From Adiantum capillus-veneris (taxonomy: Eukaryota > Streptophyta > Polypodiopsida > Polypodiales > Pteridaceae): 64,000 bases of DNA. Numbering within the stretch: position 1 is the first letter of the stretch; the number at the start of each line of letters is the position of its first letter. The notes beneath the pieces are model-generated. The model saw only the letters and a list, made by a program, of their open reading frames with translations. It made no database searches and was not told the origin of the DNA. The position numbers and the translations under genes are program-made. Below are positions 10,667-22,741 of the stretch, one piece after another. The DNA lies in contig CM043947.1 of the NCBI GenBank assembly GCA_014529385.2, positions 99,420,036 through 99,484,035 on the forward strand. The letters are read 5' to 3'.

Positions 10667-12140
10667 TTAGTACTCTTCCACTCCTCCTAGATGGCGTACT
10701 CCGGGACGACTGTGTGCATGGGTTGAACAATCGTGTCTATGCATAGCCTTGGTTGGATCTACCATGCTTTGAAGATCAATGCAACTCAAACCATTATGCT
10801 GTGCAAGAGGTGGGTCTTGAGTGATTAACTCAAGGGTTTCTGATGTCGAGGCTTGTTGTTGCTGTCTTCCAGAGAAAGTCTTGTAGCTTGTGTGCTCTCT
10901 GCTTGATTGTACCATCAGGATGCTTTAGCACGTTGATTTCCTGAGCTTTTGGTAGCACTATTGACTGTTGTCGAGCTTTTACCCGCCATTGATATCTTGG
11001 TTTGTCTTAGTCAGAATGGTGTGGTTGAGGTTTCTGAGACTTAACTCTCCATTGCTTGATTGGTTTGCAGTTTGCAGAGAAGATAAGTGCTCCTTTTTCT
11101 TCCAAGCCCATTTTGTGTTAGGTTCCTTGCTCGGAGATGCTCGTCTCTGTGTTTTGACCTTTGGAACCGTCTTTGGTTTTGTCGGTGATGTTTTGGGTAC
11201 CCAGATTTGAATTGGTTTGTCCTTAAGCTGTGATTTTGGTACCCAAATTTGCCCGACTCCTTGCATGCTACCTGTAGCATTTGCTTGTCGAGAGGATGGA
11301 GAAGATTGATTACTTCATGGTTTGCTTTGTTGATAATTTCCTTTCCATTCCTCCTTGCTTGGTGCAATTGGAACAATGAGTTGCCCGTATTTAGGTAATA
11401 GCTTGAGCTGATTTGTATCTCAATCTGGTACTGCTTTGTATGTCCGCATCCAGGGAATTCCAAGAATCATTGTCTCATTCATGTGTTCATTTGGTAAGCA
11501 TAAAAATTGATGAGGACATGAACATCCATGTACCATCACGTTCAAGTTGACTACTCCCAATGTGGTGTGGGATTCTTGTGCATCCTTTGATAGTCGCTAT
11601 TCCTACTGTCAATGACTGAGTTGTTGCTTTTTTGTACGTGGAATAACTGATTGCATTTACTGTAGCTCATGTATCAACCAAAGCATTTGTGCTATGATTG
11701 TTGAGCTATACTTTGATCATGCGAAGGTCCATTCCATCTAGCCATTCATCATTTGTTGACACTACATCTTTTGGCAATTCCCATTGTCGGTCATCTATTT
11801 CCAGTGTGTTGATGGGAATAGGTGTTTGTTGATTCTTGAGAGAAACTTTTCTTTTGAGCACCTTTTCTTTTGAGCACCCGAAGCCGAGCTTCTTCTTGGG
11901 CTTCATCAATAACCTACTGTCGTTTTATCTTCCTTTGCTTGGCTGCATACATTCTTTCTAGCACTTCATTGGTTAGCGGCAATTTGTACTTCTTTAAACG
12001 ACACTTGCTAATCCAATTAGCCATTGGTTCACCATCTAGGGTGGATAGCTTAATTGCTCCACTTGGAGATACATCTTCAATGATAAACGGTCTGTTTCTC
12101 TTTTCTTAAACTTGGGAATGTGTTGCTTAAGGGAATAGAC
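10667..12140 (-). pseudogene. Gypsy B post-integrase tail with a second retropepsin-like domain
   Basis: Coding-like sequence continues past the integrase core. First comes an integrase C-terminal type segment (SPSGAIKLSTLDGEPM, near 12,020-12,090). Next is a protease-like unit with STNALVDT and ATVNAIS (11,640-11,700), in which the expected glycine codon of the D-T-G-A active site is a TGA stop, and then ETMILGIPWM (about 11,450-11,480). After that comes a low-complexity tail with two IWVPK motifs (11,205-11,255). At least three stops are present. Because the element already has a protease before RT, this would be a second one. It could instead be a fragment of another element's gag-pro region. 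Confidence 0.55.
11841..11880. repeat. Short tandem duplication
   Basis: CTTTTCTTTTGAGCAC is repeated back to back in the Gypsy B tail. Confidence 0.75.
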
Positions 12141-12145
12141 TGAAA

Positions 12146-12805
12146 CTAAGCCCCCTTTCTAGTGAAGATTTTTGTGATGAGATGGGAATCAAAAGACTGT
12201 TTTTGTTTTCGCTTTTGTGCATAGATGTGAGCTACAACAGTTAGCCTTTGCTCATTGAGCTTCTCTAAATCTTCAAGTCTTTCTGACAATTCATGTCCAG
12301 TCCACTCGAGATCCTTTGCTACCCTTAGTGTCGGCAATAGAAATTCTTTTGGCAGTATGGCATCAAGACCATAAACAAGCTTAAAGGGTGTAGCATTTAA
12401 AGCTGTTTTGAATGAAACTCGATAGGCCCATAGAGCAGCATGGATATTTATTTCCCAATCTGTCCTTCCTGAAGTAACCACCTCAGTCAATACCTAGCTA
12501 AGAATCTTGTTTGTATGCTCAGCTTGCTCGGTTGCTTGTGGGTGATAGGGAGCTGATTTGTTATGGATGACCATAAATTCATTAAGCAGATACTCGATTA
12601 CCTCATTGAGGAAATGAGTTCCCCTATCACTGACAATAACTATTAGCAGTCCATGTCTTGTGAATACATACTCATATAAGAATGCGACCATGGTTCTTGC
12701 ATCATTCTTTTGAGTTGCTTTAGCCTCATTCCACTTAGTCAAATAATCCGTAGCTACAATAATATTGAGCTTAGGTTCTATAAGCAGGTGGTTGTATTGG
12801 CCCAA
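12146..12805 (-). pseudogene. Gypsy B integrase core
   Basis: Two ORFs in succession (12,805-12,494 and 12,490-12,146) carry the rve-type core. VATDYLTKWNEA holds the first catalytic Asp, VSDRGTHFLN the second, and HPQATEQAEHTNK the Glu region, with the usual glycine of this motif replaced. It continues with the plant gypsy motif ATPFKLVYGLDAILP. One stop codon separates the two ORFs. Confidence 0.88.
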
Positions 12806-13449
12806 ACGAATCTATATCCCATTTTGTGAAAGCTCTCGCTCCCATCATTGGTCTTAAGGGCATGCTATCTACACGTGTTGGCATTTTTGCTCGTTGACAA
12901 GAATCACATCTTCGAACATATTTTGGCATCTACAAAACGTGTTGGCCACCATATGCCTGCCATCAAGATTTCTCTTGCGGTGGTCTCACTAGAAAAGTGA
13001 CCTCCAGCTAATCCGAGATGTACTTGTTCTATGATCGGAATATATTCGTCTTTATTTGCACAAAGACGCAAATGTTGATCCTTACCTCTCCGATACAACT
13101 GGTTTCCAATAAGAGCATAGTCTCTTGCTTCTGTTTCAATTGCTCGTTGACGGTGTTTACTCATATCCTCAGGAAATGTTTGGCTCGATAAGTAAGTAAC
13201 TAAATAGTTACTCCACTTAGGAACAGGTGACATTTGAAACAATGTTACGTGAGGTATGGGTGTTTGTTTTTGACATTGAGGACAATCCTTTACATAAGAG
13301 CGAACATCACTCCTCATAGTTGGACAAAATACTCCAAGTCTCAAGATCCTTTGCATAGTTTGGTCTTCTGCAAAGTGAAGTCCTACTATGGTATTATGTG
13401 CTTGACTTAGGTATTGGTTTTTATGTTCAAGATTAATGCAATATTCCAT
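12806..13449 (-). pseudogene. Gypsy B region with two successive HHCC zinc modules
   Basis: The minus-strand ORF shows one H-H-C-C pattern (AHNTIVGLHFAEDQ, then CPQCQKQ) and, about 70 residues later, a second (QVHLGLAGGHFSSETTA, WWPT, then a C..C pair interrupted by a stop near 12,900). In typical gypsy elements one such module precedes the integrase core. Both have the spacing expected for integrase zinc-binding domains. Confidence 0.65.
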
Positions 13450-14344
13450 CTCGACTTCTTTTGTATAGCCTACCAGCTAGTAATTGATACATAGCCGATT
13501 GCTCAATTAATCCAATTGTAATAGGAAGTGGTATTTGCAAATCCACTTGAGCTATGGTCATCAATGATACCATATTTTCTGACCATCGAGGTATCATTTC
13601 CATGAAGAACAAATAGGCATCTTGTAGATCATCATCTACTCCTTTAGGAGGTTCTCCTGAAACAATCCTAGACAAATGATCTGCTCTTTGATGAGTAGTG
13701 CCCTTTTTTACAACCACAGTGAAATCAAATTCTAGAAGAATGATGAACCATCTCACTATTCTTCCTGTGCTGCATGGCTTGTTGACCAAATACAATAAGG
13801 CTTGGTGGTCCACAAAGAACACAAATTTTTTTGCTAATATATAATATCTATACTTTTTTACGGCATAGATCATTCCTAATCCTTCCCTTTCAGTGGTGGT
13901 ATAATTCTTATCTACCATGTTCATCTGTCGGCTAGCATAGCAAATAGGAAAATCAATTTTCTTGTCTCCTGGTTGAGCTAGTATACACCCGATGGCAAAA
14001 TTTGAAGCATCTACATGTATGTGGATTATCTTATTCCAATTTGGTGCTTTCAACATTGGAGCTGAAGTGAGAGCTTGCTTAAGCTTCATGAAGGATTCTT
14101 CACACTCATCAGTCCATTCAAAGTGTGTAATCAAGCTATACATGGGTTTTGCAATTATAGCATACATGTAAATGAACCGTCTGTAATATCCACAATGCCC
14201 CATGAAGGCTTGAACCGTAAATGAATCGTTTGTAATATCCACAATGCCCCATGAAGGCTTGAACCCCTTGACTGTTGTTGGTCTAGGCAAATCAGCAATG
14301 ACATGAATTTTATCCATATCAGTAGCTATGCCATTTTTTGACAC
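13433..14344 (-). pseudogene. Gypsy B RNase H with flanking RT thumb
   Basis: This 303-codon open frame includes ADLPRPTTVKG, typical of the region after the RT palm, then HVDASNFAIGCILAQPGDKK and KFVFFVDHQALLYLVNKP, which are RNase H strands with acidic residues, and THQRADHLSRI. It overlaps the next ORF by 17 bases in another frame. A 49-bp tandem duplication at 14,169-14,266 inserts about 16 residues read out of their normal frame, yet the ORF stays open. Confidence 0.85.
14169..14266. repeat. 49-bp tandem duplication in the RT/RNase H region
   Basis: TAAATGAACCGTCTGTAATA starts at 14,169 and its near-copy TAAATGAATCGTTTGTAATA at 14,218. The unit CACAATGCCCCATGAAGGCT is identical in both. 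Confidence 0.9.
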
Positions 14345-14456
14345 TATATGTCCAAGAATTTTTTTCTTGTCTACCCATGAATGTGCACTTTTCAGGATTT
14401 AGGCAAATCCTATAAAGTCTACATTTTCGAATACTTTTTTGAGGTGTTCAAAATGA

Positions 14457-15140
14457 TCAACTCGGATTGATGAATACGCATAGATAATCCATGTATACTT
14501 CCAAGAATTTCCTAAGATATTCTTTAAAAGCATGACTCATCAATCTTTGAAATGTGGCAGGAGCATTAGTTAACCCAAAAGGCATAACCCGATAGGCAAA
14601 AATACCCCATTCCGTTGCAAAAGCAGTTTTACGCTGATCTTTTGGGTCAACCAAAAGTTGATTGTATCTCGAAAAGCCATCTAAGAAGCTGTAAGCTTCT
14701 TTACTTGCAACTCGTTCTAACACACGCTCAGTGATTGGAAGAGAAAAGTTGTCTCTAATGGTAGCTGCATTCACTTTTTTGGGGTTGACACACACTCGTA
14801 ATTTTCCATTCTTCTTGGGTACTACCACAATTGGAGACACCCAATCTGTGTGTTCAATTTCATAAATGAATTCGGATTCCTTTATTTTTTCAATCTCTTC
14901 TTTAATTTTCTTGGCAAATGTTTCATTATATGTGTATGGCCTTTGTCTACTTGGTTTTGCATCATCTCTCATGGGTATGGTATGTTGGCAGATTTCTGGA
15001 TCAACACCCTTGAGATCCTTGTAAGACCAAGCAAAAATAATTTGGTATCCTTTTAGTAAGCTTAGTAAAAGCTCTTCTTCTTCTTCTGTTAGGTCATTTG
15101 CAATGTAGGTAGGCCTAGGGTCTTCCTTTGGTTCAGCCAA
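14457..15140 (-). pseudogene. Gypsy B reverse transcriptase
   Basis: A 227-codon frame carries RT fingers and palm: DWVSPIVVVPKKNGKLRVCV, SFLDGFSRYNQ, MPFGLTNAPATFQRL and VYMDYLCVF. The last should be YxDD, but the second aspartate is Tyr, so polymerase activity should be lost even if the frame were open. A stop follows at 14,457, and the region between here and RNase H contains stops. Upstream it starts with a DLTEEEEELLLSLLKGYQ segment typical of plant gypsy polyproteins. Confidence 0.9.
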
Positions 15141-16041
15141 ATCTATCTTTTTCGCATTTTCAGGCCCTTCGTAGGACTCGCCCTGTTTTGGTAGTTCTCT
15201 AACAAGTTGTTCGACAATGATTTTTCAGTCTTAGAGAGTATATTTGTTGTAATGGGATAGATCACTCATTACATCCTTACCATCCCCTTCTGTGGTTTCC
15301 ATTTCGGTTGTATATATCTCCTTTAGAGCTTTTTTCAACTCTTGATACTTTTTTTGCGCTCAACTCGTGTCATGGTTGACTCCTTTTCCTGTTTTTTTGG
15401 TTTTGTTTGAGTATCCTTCCTCATTCTTCAGGATGTTTTCAAAATTTTTGGGTTTTTGTTTGAAGGATATCTTCCAGTGGTTTTGTCCTTGACACAATCT
15501 TGTGCATCTATTTGCATCAAGAACTCTATTCTACTGGAGACTGATGGCATAGGTCTAGCTTTCATGTTTCTGGTGTCCCTTTTTTGTCTATACCATTTTT
15601 GTCTTCTCGATTTTTGGCTAGGAAAGTCAAAAAACTTTTCCTCCCCTCCTTTCTGGAGTAGCTTAGCTCTCACATGTTCTTTTTCTCACCCCAAATCTTC
15701 TGAGATAGCTGAGTGTTGTCTAAATCATCTGTTGCATCGTAGTAGAGGTCCGAAAAGACTTGTTGAGCTTTCATCAAGTCCTTGGGTTCCTCAATTTCAT
15801 CTTTAATGTGGAGGGTTGAAATCATTTGGATGGCAATTATGTCATAGCCATCCTCATTGCAAAATTGAGTAGGCATAGACGTATTCACACATACATCCAT
15901 TGTCGCTAAAATTTGAGTCCACTCAAATGGCTCAAAAAAATGCTCTAGAAAGGGTTCAGGTACATAGGCTTCGCCTATGCAATTCCTTTTTAAGGTACAT
16001 TCTTCTCTTTTTAAGCTCCCGTTTTTTGAAGCTCCGCACAT
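15141..16041 (-). pseudogene. Gypsy B linker between protease and RT
   Basis: ORFs at 16,041-15,670 and 15,673-15,428 are acidic then basic. They contain no recognised motif (for example EPFEWTQILATMDVCV). They lie in the gap between the protease motif and RT and are best read as parts of the same decayed polyprotein. Confidence 0.5.
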
Positions 16042-16660
16042 CCAAATAGGAGTGTCTTTGTTTCACCAAGAGGGAAGCTTAGTTTCATCCGAAGAGATTG
16101 AATCAAACTCTTGTATGGGCGTTTTCATGACATCTCTATAAGTGTGATCTTTCAAATTAACCCTTGTTATAGATCCCACTTGCTTCAAGTACAGATAATT
16201 GTTTCCCCAATATTGGATAAGCTGTACCTATCGCACGCAAGGTCTTCCCAACATGATTTCATAATTGAGTTTCTTCCCAAAGTCTAATGTGGCAAAAGTG
16301 TGTTGATATTCAATCCCACAAGAATTAACTATCACTTTTTCGAGCAGTCCTAAGGGTCTTTCAATGTGTCCATTAGCCAATTGCAATTTCATTCGAGTTT
16401 GTCTAATGGCCGGCTATCCCCAGGATTCCCATATTGTTTTTGTGGCTATGGCTACGCCTGCTCCACTATCCAGTATTTCCATGGTTTCAATGTCATTGTA
16501 TTTCACTGGAAGGGTGGTGTTTCCTTATTTCCCTTCGTAATATTCTCCAACTTTATTCATTGGAACAAATCGAATCTCTTTGTTGTCTATTTCGTGTTTT
16601 GATCTTTTCAAAAATTTTACGATGAGCCCCGTTATCCCCACCTTCTCTAGGGTTTTCTAT
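16042..16660 (-). pseudogene. Gypsy B retropepsin
   Basis: On the minus strand, near 16,450-16,485, translation gives ILDSGAGVAIAT, an aspartic protease active site. About 60 residues on comes EIMLGRPC, the usual second-lobe motif. Several stops interrupt the frame. The position between gag and RT is standard for gypsy elements. Confidence 0.75.
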
Positions 16661-17681
16661 AGATCATTCCATAAATATGGTCTGATTTTTAACAATTCTC
16701 CCAAAGTAAGAGTGCATTTGATGCATGTAGACATGATTGAATGAATATTGTCTACTTCCAGGGTCTGTTCTGCTCTTTTTACCTGAGTGGTCTTACACAC
16801 TATGGATTCATCTTCGTTATCTCCCAAGTAAGAGGGTAATGTTTTCAAGGTCAATGGTTTAGACATTCTTGAAGCTTCAGATTCACCATCCCCGTACAAG
16901 GATTGTACATCCCTATCCATATCAAGAGGTAGGTTGTCTAACAAGAATTCCTCTATAGAAGCTGACTTTAGAGTTTGGCTCTAATCATTGATCTCTCAAA
17001 CTTTTTCCCATAAGTGTCCTGGCCAGTCTTCCTCTACGGATGGAATCCCGTGTAAGGCATCTTCGATATGCAGCACTATAAGTTCTGGCTCTTTTGGTTT
17101 CAAGTGGGGTTCTACCACCACTTTGGATTTTTCTTGATTGTCTTTTATCATAAGCTCCTCAGGTTTTGCCATACTTTCAAGCTTGGGTTTTTGTTTTTCC
17201 AGCATCTCTTGCGTGATTCTTACCAAATTTTGGTAAGCTTCAAGCTTAGATGCTTCCATGTCTGGAGAAGGATAGTTTTTCCATTTGTTTTCCATACTTT
17301 GGCCTGCTTTAAGTCCTGCTTGGTAGGCTTCCAAGGCTGCATTAATAGGATCAAAAATTTTATCAACCAAAATTGATCTCCAGATTTCATGGTTGTTTCC
17401 TTGATTTCACTTCCAGGTCCTTTCACCTTTTCCTGGAATAGCTTTTTTGCTTTCTCCTTGATTTCAGCCCGTGGTTTCTGTTTTCACAACTCATACCTTT
17501 TGCTTCTGCTTCTTTTAGTCTTTTGAGAGGCAACTTTTGTATTCTCCAAATCATCAGAGGAGTTATGTTTCTTTTTCTTAGCCTGGGCTCTAGTGATTAC
17601 CTTGATTGGAACAATCGATTCACATTCAGATGAGCTACTAGGTATCACTTGGGCTACATTTACTACTGTTTTCCCCTTGTT
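16657..17681 (-). pseudogene. Gypsy B Gag C-terminal and spacer region
   Basis: Minus-strand ORFs (17,370-16,996 and 16,944-16,657) and a basic stretch around 17,430-17,640 (ITRAQAKKKKHNSSDD) connect the zinc knuckles to the protease. The sequence is Lys/Glu rich and partly helical. No catalytic motif is seen. Confidence 0.5.
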
Positions 17682-18200
17682 TCAAAGATTTCTAGGGCAA
17701 TCTTCTGGGAAGTGTCCTCCCTTTTTGCAGCATTGTATGCAATAAGCTTCAACTGGCTCTGGACATTCATTTTTCCAATGATCATCTGCACCACATTTAT
17801 GACAGCTTCCCGTTCTTGGCTTAATCATGGGTCTTACCATAGGAGGTCTAACACCTTGATTAGCTACATAATACATTGGTGCAAGATCTGGTGGAGCATA
17901 AGTCACAGGTTCTTCCATTGGTGGTGGATGTGAATGATACCAATATCCTTCTACCATTACTGTAGATGGACTAGGCTCAGCATAGGGTGTAAGAGGCACT
18001 ACTGCTTGTTCATCTATGACTCCCTCTGAATGCATGTACTTTACAGGCACTGCATTATGTCCTGGATATGGAGGTTGTTGACCCAACACGGGTTGAAGTC
18101 TTTCCATACCCATCGGTGGTCTTTGAGCTGGTGCCATGTTAGGCTAGTATCTATACATGGGTTGTCCTTGTGGCCTCATGGGCACATACTGAACATCCCC
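17682..18200 (-). pseudogene. Gypsy B Gag, 3' half with two zinc knuckles
   Basis: The ORF is Pro/Gln rich and then carries CHKCGADDHWKNEC followed by CIQCCKKGGHFPEDC. These are two CCHC knuckles that would bind RNA in a Gag nucleocapsid. It is cut at 18,200 by Copia B. The 5' half resumes at 23,330 on the same strand, with Met/Pro-rich sequence on both sides of the cut. Confidence 0.85.
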
Positions 18201-18427
18201 TGTTGGGATAAGGGTTGCAGAGAAACACACACAGCTTGGAGAAGACGAAGGAAGCTCAAGGCACACAATAGAGAGTGTGTTACTTAGAGTGCAATGGAAA
18301 GATAGATAGCCCTAGAGTGATGGGCATATATACAATGCTCAGGGGAAAAAACCTCCTAAAGAGGGAAAAAATGCCCGAGCGGTCCTAGTGTGTTCACACA
18401 CATCACTACCACATGTATATGGTAACA
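18201..18427 (-). repeat. Copia B 3' LTR, 227 bp
   Basis: It begins TGTTGGGATA and ends ATGGTAACA on the plus strand. It pairs with 23,103-23,329. Confidence 0.95.
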
Positions 18428-18441
18428 AATCCCCCCTGGAG
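18428..18441 (-). other. Copia B polypurine tract
   Basis: The minus strand reads TCCAGGGGGGATT immediately before the 3' LTR. Confidence 0.8.
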
Positions 18442-18519
18442 TGATGCGGTGAACGAGAGCTGCCACATCAGTAAAGGGAAGTGCATGCCCTGAGGACAGG
18501 ATCAATCCACAACGGGGAG

Positions 18520-21500
18520 TCAGCCCAAAGCTTTGCGGAAAGCTTCAAGCTTCTCACGAGACAATGCCTTTGTGAAAAGATCTGCAAGATTGTCATGTTG
18601 GCACATAAGCCAAGCTGATCTCTCCTGCTGAGAGCCTCTCCCTGACATAGTGGTAATGCACCTCAATGTGCTTTGTGCCAGCATGAAAAACTGGGTTCCT
18701 CGCAACTACCAATGCGCTCTGACTGTTAGTGTAGATAGTGTTGGTAGTGTCCTGTCCAACACCCAAATCAGCCATAAGGCGTCTGAGCCATACACACTCA
18801 ACCGTAGCTGTGAAGACTGCCCTGTACTCAGCCTCACAACTCGAAGTGGCCATAGTAGGTTGCTTCTTGCTCAACCATGATATGCATGAACTGCCAAGCA
18901 TGAAACAAAAACCACTTGTGGACACTCGCGTGTCAAAAAAACCAGCCCAATCTGAGTCCGAAAAAGCATGTAAGTCTGGCGGCAATGATCATCCCTTGGG
19001 ATAAAACAAGCCAAGATGTAAAGTTCCACTAAGGTAGCGGAAAATTCTCTTGACAGCCTGCCGATGCTTAGACCCTGGGCTATGCATAAATCTGTTGACT
19101 GGTGAGAGTGCAAACTGAATATCCGGCCTCGTGTTGCATACATCAATGAGGCAGCCAACAGCAGTTTGGTAAAGAGTGACATCAGCAGGATCTCCAGCAT
19201 CATGTAGACTCAACTTCAAACCCATTTCCATGGGAGTGGCAATAGGTTTGCAATCCTCAAGTCCAAACTTGCATAGCAATGACTCTATGTAACTTTTCTG
19301 ACACAAGGCAATACCACCATCACACTGCTTCAACTGTATACCCAAGTAATGATGCAATAGCCCCAAATCTTTCATCTTGAAAGTAGCATTCAAATCAGCC
19401 TTAAATTCAGCAATATGTCTCTCATTTGGTCCAGTGATCAGCAAATCATCATCATAAAGAACCACAATGAGAAGTACATCACCCTCATGCTTTACATACA
19501 ATGTGCTTTCTGTTGGACTGTTACGAAAGCCTTGTTTGACCAAATGAATGTCAGATTTCTCATACCAGGCACGAGGAGATTGCTTCAACCCATACAAAGC
19601 CTTGTTACATTTGCACACTTTGTCCTCTTGTCCTTTTATGACAAAACCGCGAGGCTGCATTACATAAACTTCCTCAGATATGTCACCATTCAAGAAAGCA
19701 GTAACAATGTCTGATTGATGTACATCCCAACCAAAATGAGCTGCCAATGCACATAGAAAACGCACAGTAGTCATACGACAAGTGGGAGCAAAAGTCTCTT
19801 CATAGTCTATGCCTTTTTGTTGTGCATACCCTTTTGCAACAAGTCGAGCCTTATGGCGATCGATCTCACCATCCGGCTTGCATTACAACTTGTAAGCCCA
19901 CTTCGTACCAATGGCCTTTTTGCCAGGAGGCAAATCACATAAAGTCCATGTGTCATTTTCTATAAGTACATCATATTCTAATTGCAAGGCAGCCATCGAA
20001 TTTTCTGAATTATGTGCTTCATCAAAAGACAGAGGCTCCTCAACATCATGTAAGCTAGACACAGCCAAAGCATAACAATCTGATGCATAAGATGCATAGC
20101 GAGAGCCTAAACGAGTACGACTAGTCAAAGGTGCATCCAATTTGCTATCACGCAAAGTGTGCACCAGCCATTTTGGCATACCTATAGCCTACTCATTTTC
20201 AGCCCTTTGCTCATCAAGTACAGCATGTATATCTGCATCAGTAATAGGCTGATCTAAAACATTTTCAAAAACCCCCATAGGCTGTACATTTGCCTCATTG
20301 GAACTTACATTCGTATTTCCACCACTGAAAAGAGGCAACAAAGTGTCATAAATGTTCTGTGAGCTTACATTACTGTCTCTAGTACATGACAGCAACGGCT
20401 GAACAGAATCTTCCACAAACACTACATCCCGAGAAACCAGAATACGTTTTGTTTGGGAATGATACAACCTGTAACCTTTGCTTTCAGCACTATAACCAAC
20501 AAAAATACATTTGACAGCCTTATCATCCAATTTTCTGCGCTGCACTTGTGGCACCAAAGCATATGCCAAACAGCCAAAAACACGCATGTGCTCAATAGAA
20601 GGCTTTCTATCATGCCATGCTTCATAAGGAGTAATAGAGTGCAAAGCTTTCGTAGGACACCTGTTAAGTACATAAGTGGCACACATGATGGCCTCAAGCC
20701 AAAAAGAATGCGGTAAAGCTTGACTTTTGACCATACATCGTGCCATTTTTGTCAGTGACGTGTTTTTCCTCTCAGCAACACCATTTTGCTGAGGTGTATA
20801 AGGCACTGTACATTGGTGTTTTATCCCACGACTAGCCAGAAATGCATTAAATTCATGAGACATATACTCCCCCCCTCGATCGGAACGGAGGGTGCCCATA
20901 GTACATTTCGAGACATTTTCAGCCATAGCCAAAAATTGTTTGAAGCGCATAAAAACTTCGGACTTCGCTTTAAGCGGAAATACCCATGCATGCCTCGAGT
21001 AATCATCAATGAAAGTCGCGAAGTACAGGTAATTGCCCATGGACGGAGTTTGCATGGGCCCACAAACATCACTATGCATAAGCTCCAACCTGCATGTGGC
21101 CCGAACTGAACCATCCTTTGGAAATTTAGAACGCTGCATCTTACCCAAAATACAGCCTTCACAAACATGTTTGACGGGTGCTTCAAGAGGCGGCAAAGAA
21201 GCAACCATATCAGATTTCTGCAAACGCAGCAAACTTGCAAAATTCAGATGACCAAAACGTGCATGCCAAAGTTTTGCATCTGAAATAGCCCTTGAATCTG
21301 CAACAGCATTTGCAAAGTTTTGTCCACACTTGTCATACAAAGTGAGCTTATACAGCCCACGGCACAAAAGACCAGATGCAACAATTTCATCACCAAAACT
21401 GAGATCATGAACTGTACATCTGTCATCCACACATTTGACTACAAGTCCAAGTCTAGCAAGTGTGGATACAGACAAGAGATTCTTCTTGATCCCAGGTACA

Positions 21501-22741
21501 TAAAGTGCATCAACAAGTGTGAAGGAACTGCCATTAGCAGCAGTGAGCACAATCTTTCCAACTCCCTGAACTGGATAAGAGGCGTTGTTGGCACAAGTGA
21601 CTGAATTCCCATGAGGGACAAACTCGAGAGAGGTAAACAATTCACGATGTGAGGTAATGTGCTTTGTAGCACCATTGTCGAAATACCACACATGTGAATC
21701 TGCAGCAACTGACAAGCATGCATCATGGACAGCAGGATTGTAAGTGCACTTTGCGCTAAAAGCCCATTCTGCATCAACATCAGCAACACAGTCTCCTTTC
21801 ACAGAAGAGTCAACAATGGCTGCATTTGTAGTGGAACCAGCATTTGCAGTGGAACCACCCTCTGTCTTCTTAGCCTCTTTGGCCTTCAACTTAGGACACG
21901 ACTTGATCAAGTGATCATTGGCTTTACAATAATGGCAACGCATCTTCTTTTTGCCCTTATCACCAGAATTGCCAGACGAAGTACTACCAGCAGAAGCATT
22001 AGGAACATAATTTTTGCCACTCGCAGCAAAACCATAAGAAGTGGTTGCATTACTGTTACCACCCTTTCTTTGAGAAGCAATAAAATACTCTTGCAACTGC
22101 AATGTGCATAATGCATCAAACTTGACAACTTCAGGATTTCCTTGGGTCATCAGTCTCCAAGTACTAGCAAAAGTCTAGTAGGAATCGGGTAAGGCATCAA
22201 GAACAGTCTGCACAAGGGAACTGTCTGAAATGACTTCACCTGCAGAAATAAGCTTCTCATTGATATCCTTGACACTAGCAAGGAAATTGTCCATATCATC
22301 TTCCTCATGCATAATCTTCGACTCCAGCTCTTTACGCAGCAAAGCAATTTTAGCCTCATTGCGGCTTGCATAAAGGCCTGCTAAAATATCCCAAGCCTGT
22401 TTTGTAGATTTTGATGAACGGATGTGAGGAACAATGGTGTGCTTCACAGACAACGCAATCAATGCATGAGCCTGCACATCCTTAACATCCCAACGAGCTT
22501 GTTCTGCCGTAGGCAAAACAACTCTAACAGCTGCAATCCTTGCAGCAAGACCTGCAACATCCTCAACATCGCCTACATCCTCAGAACCAGGACGTACATC
22601 AATGCCCTGCACAATGTTCGAGACACCCTTTGACACAAGAACATGTTGCATCATATAAGCCCACATAAGGTAGTTGTCTCCATCCAACCTGTCCTCAGCA
22701 ACAAACATCTTGAACACATCTGTGTTGTTGTTGTCAGCCAT
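18520..22741 (-). pseudogene. Copia B Gag-Pol polyprotein, nearly intact but with stop codons
   Basis: Gag begins at an ATG at 22,741-22,739 (MADNNNTDVFKMF) and runs to a stop at 22,175 where copy A has glutamine (CAG to TAG). A 653-codon open frame (22,150-20,189) follows. It holds a zinc knuckle at about residues 72-85 (CHYCKANDHLIKSC), protease FDNGATKH near 155, the HARFGHLNF pre-integrase motif, and an integrase core with DDYSRHAWVF, RSDRGGEY and QQNGVAERKN. Stops at 20,187-20,189 and about 19,881 break the pol part. RT follows (VLYDDDLLITG, where the YVDD box reads YDDD), then RNase H (FSDSDWAGFFDTR, EAEYRA) ending at 18,520. Confidence 0.92.
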
